Assembly: GCA_947471745.1 (NCBI GenBank)
Contig: CANJKZ010000398.1
Location: 1 to 64,000 of the forward strand
Direction: 5' to 3'
Source: Closterium sp. Naga37s-1
Taxonomy: Eukaryota; Streptophyta; Zygnematophyceae; Desmidiales; Closteriaceae
Length of the DNA stretch: 64,000 bases
Below, piece by piece: positions 30,770 to 40,302 of the stretch. Below the pieces are notes generated by a model. That model had not been told where the DNA came from. It was given only the letters and a program-made list of their open reading frames with translations, and did not search any database. The position numbers and the translations under genes were made by a program. Every line of letters begins with the position of its first letter. Position 1 is the first letter of the stretch.

Positions 30770-31119
30770 TGTGAGCTCATGGGGTTTGGTTGGTTTAGGG
30801 ACTCCTTGGGGACCTTCCCTCTCGTCCTCATCATCCTCTCCCCCCTGGTTTCATGCTACTCTAATTCCTTGTGTGGTTCTTGGGAGAATATTGGGATTGA
30901 GTTAAGTTTCAGCTCCTGCATACCCCATAGTGCGCCGAAATTCATAACTCGAGTCTTACTTCACCTACTGATACGATTGAAATTGGATATTGTAGCCACG
31001 GTGCGTTTTTCGACGACGGCGTTTCTTGTGAAGTTGACATTTATGTCCAGAAACATAATTGACGATTTTTTAGATATTTCGGCCCCTAATTTACATAGAC
31101 TCCGTCCTTCATCCTAACA
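30770..31119 (+). repeat. Family A LTR (A-plus)
   Basis: A 350-bp LTR from TGTGAGCTC to ATCCTAACA. It is followed at 31122 by TGGTATCAGAGTTG, an initiator-Met-type primer site. Directly before it lies TAGGGAGGGGATTT, a polypurine-tract-like run that is expected before a 3' LTR rather than a 5' one. Confidence 0.8.
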
Positions 31120-31354
31120 AGTGGTATCAGAGTTGATTAGAGACTTTGTGGAGAGTCTACCGAGGTGTGAAGACCCTTCTAGATCCACCATGGCATGTGG
31201 GTGTGCCTAAGTGGAGATATGAAGGTTGGATGTGACTTCCGCTAAGGGGAAACTCTACCGAAATTTCGTTGGTGCCGACACTTGTGAAAAAATTGTGGAT
31301 CTACATTGTGGACAGCAAGGGGGGAGCTGAAATCTGAGATTGGGTCAAGAGAAG

Positions 31355-31883
31355 ATGAATCAGGGGAGTGGAGATGGAGCTGAGAAAAGGAGTGAGCCCC
31401 CACCCTCCAAGATTGAAGCGTTGGATGGCTCCAACTATGAGGAGTGGAGTGGGAGGATTCGGAGTGCCTTCAAGCGCTACAATCTGCTGAAATTGGCTAT
31501 GGGAGAAGGAGAGCCACGTGACCAATAGATCGAGAGGAGCGCGGTGCTATACGACCTCATCCTACACTCGGTCAACAATGACATGTTCCAGCACATCAAA
31601 GACTTGGTGGAGTTGGATGACTCTGGACCAAAGGCGTGGAAGCTACTCCGCGACATAATTCAGCCCAACACGCTGCTCATGGTGATTCTGTTGGAGAAGG
31701 AGTTGGCTGCCCTCTCCATGCGACCGGGAGATGATGTGAAGCCGGTCCTTGACAAGATCAAGGACACATATGCAAGAATGGCAGCGGCGGGCAGCAAGGT
31801 GTCGCAGATGCAGCAGTGCACCAAGATCATCTCGGTACTGGACAACTCGTGGGACAACCTGATACCTACCCTCAACTCTCAGC
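31355..31883 (+). pseudogene. A-plus gag, truncated with in-frame stop
   Basis: Starts MNQGSGDGAEKRSEPPPSKI and follows the gag of the minus-strand A copy closely (IEALDGSNYEEWSGRIRSAF, then LHSVNNDMFQHIKDLVE and RPGDDVKPVLDKIKDTYARM). At about 31526 a TAG replaces the Trp of RDRWIEKS. The frame ends abruptly at PTLNSQ (31883), where family C gag sequence in the opposite strand begins. Zinc knuckle, protease and pol are absent. Confidence 0.85.
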
Positions 31884-34835
31884 TGATACCAGGTTGTGCC
31901 CCTTGACGAAGTGCGTGATGTAGGACGCCGTCGAGTAGTCGACGCCCGCCATCCGCATGTTGGCGAGGACCCGTCGAGCTCGGTTGCAGTAGTCCGTCGC
32001 CGACTCCTGCTCGCCCATCCTCAGGTGAGTCAAGCGCTCCTCCAGCAGGCCGATGTAGAGGTCGTCAGTCGCCTGGTACGTCGACAAGATGAACCGCCAC
32101 GCCTGGTGGCCAGCGTCCAGACAAAGTCTGCTTCAGAGTGATCTGGACCATTAGCGAGCAGCAGCGCGAGATGACCATGAAGGTCAGCAAATGAGCCGCG
32201 TGGAATTCTGCCCGCAGCTCTACGTCGTCCTCTTCCGGCGTCACCACTTCGCCGTCCGCGAAACACTTCAGCCCTGCAATTTCCAGCTGGGGCTCAATCG
32301 ACTCCCTCCATGTGATGAGGTCTCGTCTGTTAACGGGAATGGAGTGTTGGCCCCACCCTCGCTTGGGCAACGTCGACGACTTGGTCGGATGTACGGGAGA
32401 AGTAGCCGTCCGTTCACAGTGAGGGAGCTGCTCGACGGGCTTCGTCGAGCTGCAAGGAATCACTGTGGTGTTGCCGTCGACCAGGGAGTTCGACGGCCTT
32501 CTTCTGCGGGTCAAGACGACGAAGTGGTCGTCGACCTGCACAGGCCTGTCACGGGGCTGGAGCCGTCGACCATGGAGCTCGACAGTTGCAGCTAACTGAG
32601 CTGGTCGACGGGCGGGCCGTCGACCAGGAGGAGCAGTTCGACGGGGAGGTCGACAGAGCAGTCCGTCGACCAGACATGTGAGCGGCAGTCAACGAGGGGA
32701 GCTCGGCGACAGCAGCCGACAGTGCTGGTCGACGGACCCCTCCGTCGACCAGGGTGTTGCTCGACGAGAGCTGTGGTCAACAAGGGAGTCGTCGACCGGA
32801 GCACTGGGTGGTCGACGAGCACGTACAACTTTTGGTCGACTTTCCCCGAGGAAGTCGACGCCGACCTGGTGGTATGTGGGTCGACCAAGTCACCTGGGTG
32901 ACGAGGTTCTGCAGAGGCACGCGAACGTCGTCGAGGTAGCGGCGATGAAGGCAACTTCAGGCTGGTATCCCGAAGTCGGTGTGGCTCGTCAGGCGCAGAC
33001 AAGAGCCGACGGATGCACAACGATGCAAGTCGGGCCAATCGTCTGCGCGCACCTGCGTGCGTACGCACTGCTGTGTTCTACGGGTGCAACGCTGTACAGC
33101 CGCTCTGCTGCAGCGTTGGCACGCCGTCGACCTGCCGTGTTGGCAGGTCGCCCTTCTGCAGTGCTGGCGCGGCTCCTCTACGCAACGCTGGCAGGCGGTC
33201 GACCAGGCTAGCTGCAGAGTTGCTAGGTGCCTGATGTAGACATTTCTGTCATTGCTTGTTTAATCATTCTGTAATGTAATCTTTGCCTAGTGGAAATTCT
33301 TGCCGATTTCTCCCGTGAACGTGCAAGCGCTAAGGAACTAAGCAAAGCTACGATCACTCCTAGTAGTTCGTGCCAACCCCCCCCCCCCCCCCCATAGTCT
33401 AGCTCACTACTTTGTAGAGTGACTCTCCGCATCGTCGACCTTCCAGCGGTATAGGCATGGCGATCTTGTCCGGCGATAATTTAAAGTATCCGTAGGCTGG
33501 CGCAATTCCTCCCGCCGTCACGTGCGTAGACGAGCTCTGCCGCACTCCACTTCTCTGCGGGGAGCAACGTCGACCGTCGACGTCGCCGTGGGAGCTGCCC
33601 GCACCCGCCGTTGACCGCTGCACTCGCGCATGTATTCCGTCGACTCCGTCGTTGGCGGCCCTGATCACTCCGCTGATCCTCCTCGTGCCCTCATCTCTAC
33701 CGACTTGGTCACCATCATCGACCTGCTCGTCGACGCTACCTTCGTTGCGCACAGGTCGGGGCGAGGTAGACGCGCCGTCCGTTGCAGCACGGGGAGGTGG
33801 GTGGTCGCGCGCCCACTGCGCGCGAGTGCCTAGGAGTGCCCACTCCAAGGGGACCTCGCCAAACTCGCCAGCTGTATGGCGTCTCCTAACATCAGCCTCT
33901 CTAGTCTCCAAAGTATCCTCTACACCCGCTTCAACTGCGGGGTCGACCATGGCGACTAAGACGGCTGCCGGCCTACCAACGAATAAGGTAATGTGCACCT
34001 AAGTCGGCTACTCTGAAGGTATCTTTGCGTGGCCATCCACGCTCACCGCACCATGCGAGGTCACTACACAACGGGAGTGGACTACGGAGGAAGGCACGGG
34101 GTTGTGTGGGTGATCGTAGCGTTGCACTAGGCGTTCTCACGACTTGCTGTGTTTACTAGGAAATTAGGCAAGAGTTTCACTAAGAAATTGAGAGAACATT
34201 GAGTACAATGAGACATGCAAGTCGATATAGGTAGAATGGCATTGTAACACCTAGCAAGCCCTCTGCAAGGCGAACTATGTCAGCGCAGCAGAAGAGCGGC
34301 TTGCCAACGCTGCAGCAGAGTAGTCTGCCAGCGTTGCACCGCAGTGGTTTGCCAGCGCGGCAGAGGCAGGTGAACTTCTGCGCATGTGCGCACCTACCAA
34401 GTAGGTGCAGATTGACGGTCGCGCTGCCAAGCACATTGCGCAGGTGCCAGGTAGAACACCTGTCGACGGTTTCTCCAGCAATGCATCGTCGAGCACGTGA
34501 TGCCGTTCCGCAGGTCGACTTCGTGAAAACCTCCTGGGCGACATTCGCCTATGCATCGGATTTCGCAGTCGAGCGACTTGCATCGACCAGCTCGACGATG
34601 CTCCGTCGAACAGCATTCGCCTAGACGAGCACGTCGAGTAGATCCCGTATACCAGCACCTCTCTACGGGCTCGTCGACCAGCGTCTTCTGCGAGCTCTTC
34701 GACTACGTCCTCTGCGAACTCGACGACCGCGTCCTCTGCGAGCTCGTCGACCGCGTCCTCTGCGGACGCGTCGACCAGCGTCCTCTGCGGACGCGTCGAC
34801 CAGCGTCCTCTGCGGACGCGTCGACCAACGACCTC
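31884..34835 (-). mobile_element. C3: family C gag and partial 5' LTR
   Basis: Minus-strand family C fragment. Gag pieces lie at 31872-32087 (YQATDDLYIGLLEERLTHLR, MGEQESATDYCNRARR), 32088-32322 and 33432-33998 (STHVTAGGIAPAYGYFKLS, MVDPAVEAGVEDTLE at the N-terminus). It is followed upstream by the primer site (34036-34053) and a 5' LTR from 34054 to about 34835. The LTR carries 24-bp repeats (CTCGTCGACCGCGTCCTCTG type) at 34640-34830 and lacks its outer end. Everything downstream of the capsid is missing. A solo LTR of the same family interrupts gag. Confidence 0.8.
32328..33431 (+). repeat. Solo LTR of family C
   Basis: A single 1104-bp LTR, TGTTAACGGG to GACTCTCCGCA, in plus orientation. 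It is flanked by a perfect 5-bp duplication TCGTC (32323-32327 and 33432-33436). Removing it restores the C3 gag line ...SPDKIAMPIPLEGRR-DLITW. A solo LTR with its duplication implies LTR-LTR recombination after insertion. It contains many GTCGAC sites and a 17-base poly-C run at 33377-33393. Confidence 0.92.
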
Positions 34836-34837
34836 AA

Positions 34838-36193
34838 AACAGGCACACATAGCCTCCAATGCTGGTGCCATCCGTCTTCACTGAGTTGAGCTAGCATCGG
34901 TGTAGCAAGTCAAGAGCATCCCCCCCTTGCCCAAATCAGCAGCACCCCGCTGCTGCCTCTGCCTCACAGCACTGTACTCCAAACCCACAGATGCTGTAGC
35001 ACTCACATAGCGGACCAACGTCTTGGCCGCTTCCAACTGCTCATGACTAGGGCGTTAGACCACACTGGCAAGCCTGGATGTTGCAAAGGCAATGTCGGGC
35101 CGTTTGTGGTTCGCCGCATAGTTGATTGCCCCAACCATGGAATGAAAAAGCTTCCTGTCACTTTCAGTTACCACCTCCTCATCAGCACAGGGCTCCACAA
35201 TGAACCCCGAAGGCAGTGAGGTAGCTGGTTTTCCTCCATCTTGCAGCCCTTACTTCTCCGCCAGCTCCTCACAGTACTTCCTCTGGTGCAACCTCAACAC
35301 TCCCTTGTCAAGGTTTCTCTCCACATGCATCCCAAGGTAATACTTCACGTCTCCCATCTTCGAGCACTTGAACTGCATCTCCAGCATCTCCTCCACAAGC
35401 TCAATCATTGCAGACGTCTCAGAGAAGAGAAGGATGTCGTCCACATACACCAGGAGCATGAGGAACTGCTCCTTCTCTTGCAGCAGGAATAGGCTGTGAT
35501 CACACTCGCTCTTCTTGAAACCCCCAGCCAGCAGTGTCTCCTCCAGCTTGTGGTACCATGCGCGAGGAGCCTGCTTCAAGCCATAGATGGCCTTCTTGAG
35601 CCTGCACACCATGCTGCTCCCATCATCCAATCCCTCAGGCTGCTGCATGTACATCTCCTTCAGAATGATCCCATTGAGGAAGGCAGTTCTGATGTCCATA
35701 TGCTTGATCCTCCATCCACGGTTTGCAGCCGTTGCCAACGACACCCTCAGTGTCGTCCCTTTCCCCACAGGAGCAAAAATCTCATCGAAGTCCTTCTCCT
35801 TTGTCTGCTGAAACCCCTTAGCCACAAGCCTTGATTTGTAGCGGGTCAGCTCCCCATCAGGTCCATACTTGTGCCTGAAGATCAGCTTGGAAGAAATGAC
35901 CTTCTTCCCAGGAGGCAGCTCACACAGCTCCCATGTCTCATTCTGCAAGAGAGAGTCGTACTCCTCCTTCACACTCTGCTTCCACTTTTCAGCATCGGGC
36001 CCACTCAGTGCCTCAGCTAGCGTCTTGGGCTCAGGGACGGCTGCCTAGTAGCAGTGTGCTATCTCATCCTCATCACACTGCTCAGCCACACTCCCAGCTC
36101 GTACCACCTTCGGCTTTGATAGGTCAGTCTGTTAGGAGGGCGCACATCCCTCCTAGGACGGTCAGGCGGACGTTGGGCACGTGGTGGAGCATC

Positions 36194-36248
<55 letters not shown>

Positions 36249-36270
36249 TCCACCTCAGGTTCTCTCCCAT
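34838..36270 (-). pseudogene. A-minus linker, RT and RNase H remnant
   Basis: The linker 36280-36060 encodes a run of about 17 glutamines and then PPNRLTYQS. RT occupies 35972-35250: RYKSRLVAKGFQQTKEKDF, MDIRTAFLNG (motif A Asp), YGLKQAPRAWYHKLE and MLLVYVDDILLFSE, with YVDD intact. A stop follows EELAEK. Beyond it the minus strand still reads NYAANHKRPDIAFATSRLASVV, then a TAA in place of Gln (about 35057), and finally KTDGTSIGGYVCLF of RNase H at 34838. The remainder of RNase H is cut off. Confidence 0.85.
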
Positions 36271-36276
36271 CCTCAG

Positions 36277-37922
36277 TCACCCCAGAGATCTCCTCTCTGA
36301 GACAGTGACCTGCACTTGCCTCGAAGGCCGCTGCACCTCATCAGCCTCAATGATCAGCGGTGTAGTGGGAAGCTTCTGCTGCTGATGCTTCCACTCCTTG
36401 TAGTACAGGGACTCAAGGAACTTCACATCCCTCGAAACAGTCAGCTTTTGGCTGGTCAAGTCCCACACCAACCAGCCCTTGTGATCCTTGGCAATCCCCA
36501 AGTGCACACCCCATCTCCCAGAAGCTTCCAGTTCTCCTTTGGCACATGAAACACCACCATGCACCCAAAGGCTCTCAGCATGTTCACAGCTGGAGCACTC
36601 CCGTACCACTTGGTGTAAAAGACCCACTGCTTGTCCCCCACAGTCGCCAGCACCCTGTTCTTCACAAGCGCGACCTGCCGCAGTGCGGTCACCCAAAACG
36701 GATCCGGCAGCCCTGCACGCCCAAAGAGAGTGCGAGCACCTTCCTGCAGGGTCCGGTTTAACCGCTCAGCCACGCCGTTCTGCTGAGGGTTGTAGGGCAC
36801 CGTGAGCTGATGCTGGATCCCCTTCTTCTTCAGCACCGCCTCAAATTCATTGCCAACGAACTCTCCTCCGTTATCGGTGTGGATCACCTTCACCTTCTGC
36901 CCGCTCTCCCTTTGAGCTCTCGGCATCCACTCCTTAAGAACAGCCGCTGCCACCTCCCCCTTGGTCTTGAGAGGGTACACCCACACCGCACGCGTGTGGT
37001 CGTCCACAATGGTCAAGAAGTAGTGGCTGCCCGAGAGAGAAGGGGCCCTCGTAGGGCCCACCACATCCATGTGCACTAGTGCAAGTGGAGCCTTGGCTGG
37101 TCCTGTGCTGCTGCTGAAGGGGAACTTGGTGATTTTAGTCTCAAGGCATGTAGGGCAGCTCCCAATCTCCTTTGCTACCCCCTTCACCTCCAACCCCTTC
37201 AAGCTCCCATCCTTCACCAAGTTTTGCAGCATAGGGATGTTGATGTGACACAACCTCTCGTGCCACGTCTCCCAATCGGCATCACCATTCCCAGATGAAG
37301 CCTTTGTCCATGCAGCTATCGCATCCACACCAGCAAGCACCTCACCATGTGGCTGCTGTGGCTGCTGCACCTTCTTGACTGCATCCAGGGCCCCATCAGT
37401 TGGCGCAGTCTTCTCTCCTTCCGCAGTTGCTTTAGCCGTCGCTGCTGCCACTGCCGTTGCTGGTAGTTTCCCATTCCAAGGGATGATGGGCAGCTGCCAT
37501 AGGTCGTTGATGCAGCTGCTCTTCTCCTCCAAATCTCACAGCAGCAATTTCCCAAGCTTTGCACGGTAGCTGGTTGGACCGAACGTAACTTTAGCCTTGC
37601 TCTTCTGCAGCCGGCGCGCAGAAAGAAGGTTAGCCGACAAACCTTCAACTAGCAGCACATTTCCCAGCCCCACAAGCTTCCCATTGGCTCCCATCACCTT
37701 GGCATTCCCAACACCAATCACAGGGAGCAAAGCACTTGAAGCGACAGCCACAAACTTGATCTTCCCAGGGGGCTTTACCTCATCAAGCAAATCTGCCCAT
37801 GGGGTCATATGACTTGTGCAACCCGAATCGATCACCCAGTGAGTGAGGGGGTACATCACAACCTTCCCAACTGAACCCACATCACCCCCACTCCCTTGCA
37901 CATCCTCAACCATGAGGAACAT
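36277..37922 (-). pseudogene. A-minus protease and integrase
   Basis: 37922-37536 carries the protease, HWVIDSGCTSHMTPWADLL, and the following GLGNVLLVEGLSANLLSARR region, then stops. 37532-36456 carries the GAG-pre-integrase zinc ligands (WHERLCHINIPMLQNL, CPTCLETK) and the integrase core (VHMDVVGPTR, IHTDNGGEFVGNEF, PQQNGVAERLNRT), all three acidic residues present. Near 36550 the frame shifts, and the integrase C-terminus (GVHLGIAKDHKGWLVWDL) continues in 36277-36696. The frame break between protease and integrase is one codon around 37540. Confidence 0.85.
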
Positions 37923-38893
37923 CCCAGGGTCAGCTTACCATGTGCACCTTCACCTTGTGCACTTGAATCTTGTGCAGCACCACCTCGTGCACGTTCACCA
38001 CTTGGCGGCTTCATTCCTGGAGGTGCCCATCCTTCAGGCCGGCTGAAACACTTGAACCATGGGTGTCCAGCCTTCTTGCAGTACCAGCAAGCTCCCTCCA
38101 TTCTAGTGCTCCCCCTGCCACCAGAGCTCCCATGCCCCTCATTGTAGTCACCTCGGCCTCTCCCTCTGCCAAAGCCTCTCCCACGGCCTCGGCCTCTCCC
38201 ACCCCCTCTTCCTCTGCTGCCTCCCGCAGCTCCATACCCCTCAGCAGTCTTGTTGGCAGCACCACCTCCCGTGTGGCGCCTGCGGAAGTCCTCCTGCAGA
38301 ATCTGCTGCCGTAGCCACTCAGGCGTCCACTGGTCCTGCTGAGTGTTGAGGGTGGGGATCAGGTTGTCCCATGGGTTGTCGAGCACCGAGATGATCTTGG
38401 TGCACTGTTGCATCTGCGACACATTGCTGCCCGCCGCTGCCATCCTCGCATAGGTGTCCTTGATCTTGTCAAGGACCAGCTTCACATCATCGCCCGGTCG
38501 CATGGAGAGGGCATCCAGCTCCTTCTCCAACACAATCACCATCGGCAGCGTGTTGGGCTGAATCACATCGCGCAGTAGCTTCCACGCCTTCGGTCCGGAG
38601 TGTTCCACTAAGTCTTTGATGTGCTGGAACATATCGTTGTTGACCGATTGGAAGAGGATGTCATACAGCACCGCGCTCTTCTCAATCCATCGATCGCGGG
38701 CATCTCCTTCCTCCGGCATCTTCTCTTCCCCCATCACAATTTTCAGCAGCTTGTAGCGCTTGAAGGCACTCCTCATCCGCCCGCTCCATTCCTCATAATT
38801 GGAGCGATCCAAAGCCTCGATCTTGGATGGTGGCGGTTCGCTCCTCTTCTCAGCTGCATCTCCACTCCCTTGATTCATCTCCTCTGTTCCCAA
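37856..38893 (-). pseudogene. A-minus gag with zinc knuckle
   Basis: A 345-codon frame starting MGTEEMNQGSGDAAEKR, close to the 5' LTR and primer site. The capsid region has YEEWSGRMRSAFKRYKLL, SVNNDMFQHIKDLVE and STQQ-type QDQWTPEWLRQQILQEDFRR. A Gly/Arg-rich section (GRGRGRGFGRGRGRG) precedes a CX2CX4HX4C knuckle, CWYCKKAGHPWFKC. The end shifts frame before the protease, which continues at 37922. As the most complete gag of family A, it is the reference for the broken A-plus copy. Codon for codon it lacks internal stops, so the capsid could still be translatable (inference). Confidence 0.88.
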
Positions 38894-39114
38894 TCACAGG
38901 TTTTAGCTCCCCCCTTTGCTGGTCACAATGTAGATCCACGAAATCTTCACAAGTGTCGGCGCCAACGAAATTTCGGCAGAGTTTCCCCTTAGCGGAAGTC
39001 ACATCCAACCTCTAGAACTCCACTTAGGCACGCCCACAGGCCATGGTGCGTCTAGGAGGGTCTTCACATCTCAGTAGACTCTTCACAAAGTCCTTCATTA
39101 GCTCTTATACCACT

Positions 39115-39505
39115 TGTTAGAGACTAAGGAAGGAGTCTATGAAGATTAGAGGCCGAAATATCTCAAAATCGTTGGACTATATTTCTGGACAGAAAAGTCG
39201 ACTTCACCAGAAACGCCATCGACTAAAATTGCACGGTTAAAACTTCACAAAATTATGCTATATTGTAGCTCTAGTCCGTGGCTACAATTCCTAATTTGAA
39301 TCGTATCAAAAGGTGAAGTATGTCTCGAGATATTAATTTCGGCGCACTGGGGGGTATGCTGCCACATAAACGTAACTCAATCACAATTATCTCACAAGTA
39401 CCACACAAGGAATTGGGGTAGCAATAAACCAGGTTGAAGGGGATGAGGAGGACGAGAGGGAAGGTCCCTAGGGAGTCCCCAACCAAGGAAACCCCATACC
39501 ACACA
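39115..39505 (-). repeat. A-minus 5' LTR
   Basis: About 391 bp, TGTTAGAGACTAAGG to ATACCACACA on the plus strand. The primer site lies inward. Outside it lies ATTCCCCTCTCTATA, the complement of a polypurine run. Confidence 0.8.
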
Positions 39506-39520
39506 ATTCCCCTCTCTATA

Positions 39521-39901
39521 GGGTTTCCTTGGTTGGGGACTCCTTGGGGACCTTCCTTCTCGTCCTCCCCATCCCCTCCTACCTTGTTTCTAGCTACTTA
39601 AATTCTCTTGTGTGGAACTTGTGTGAAATATTGTGATTGAGTTACTTTCAACTCCAGCTTACCCCCAGATGCGCCGAAATTCATAACTCCGGTTGTATTT
39701 CACCTATTGATACGATTCAAGTTGGGCATTGTAGCCACGGTCTAGAGCTACAACATATCTAAAATTTATGAAGGTTTAATTGTGAAACTTTCGTCGACGA
39801 CGTTTCTAGTAAAGTCGACATTTCTGTCCAGAAATATAGTCCAACGATTTTGAGATATTTCGGCCCCTAATCTTCAAAGACTCCGTCCTTAATCTCTAAC
39901 A
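39521..39901 (+). repeat. Second family A LTR, head to head
   Basis: Plus-oriented family A LTR lacking its first dozen bases, GGGTTTCCTTGG to AATCTCTAACA. It is the reverse complement of 39115-39497 over almost its whole length. No primer site or gag follows; AACTTCACC begins unrelated sequence. Confidence 0.8.
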
Positions 39902-40302
39902 AACTTCACCTCACAGGGCAACACTGGCGACTCGGACATGACTCTTCTGCTGAAGACGACTCCCACGGAGACGCCGACTTGGTCGCACCCTGAGGAGATG
40001 GACCTCGAACGCCCCGCTTTAGACGGACTTCTTCGCCTGCGCACCGTCCCGACTGCTTCAACCTCCACTCCCGGAGATACGGGACCTGCGACAATGGAAC
40101 AAGAAGTAGACAGTGGAGGTTCAGCAACTGCAGGACAAGCTGACACTGGGGGATGCAGAATAACATGACCAGTCTCGCCTAGCTGGGCCAATCCCAGTGT
40201 TACAGTCGGTGTGAAGGGAGTGCCACAAACAACAGTCGAAGGAGCTCCCCCTGGAGGTGGTTGGGGAATGTCAGCTTCCCGTAGCAGCTGGGGACCCCCA
40301 AG
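39902..40302. other. Unassigned 400-bp segment
   Basis: Between the family A LTR and the B2 LTR. Open frames exist on both strands (39889-40365 minus, 39938-40168 plus) but neither has a recognisable motif. Composition is like that of the copia linkers, so it may be a piece of one. Confidence 0.35.

Larger units (their letters stand above)
34836..39114 (-). mobile_element. A-minus: family A copia internal region, 3'-truncated
   Basis: Minus-strand family A element from primer site to early RNase H. Order along the strand: primer site TGGTATAAGAGC (39102-39113), gag 38893-37930, protease 37922-37536, integrase 37532-36277, linker 36280-36060, RT 35972-35250, RNase H remnant to 34838. The RNase H, polypurine tract and 3' LTR are lost at the junction with C3. 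Several frames are needed, so no intact polyprotein exists. Confidence 0.85.
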
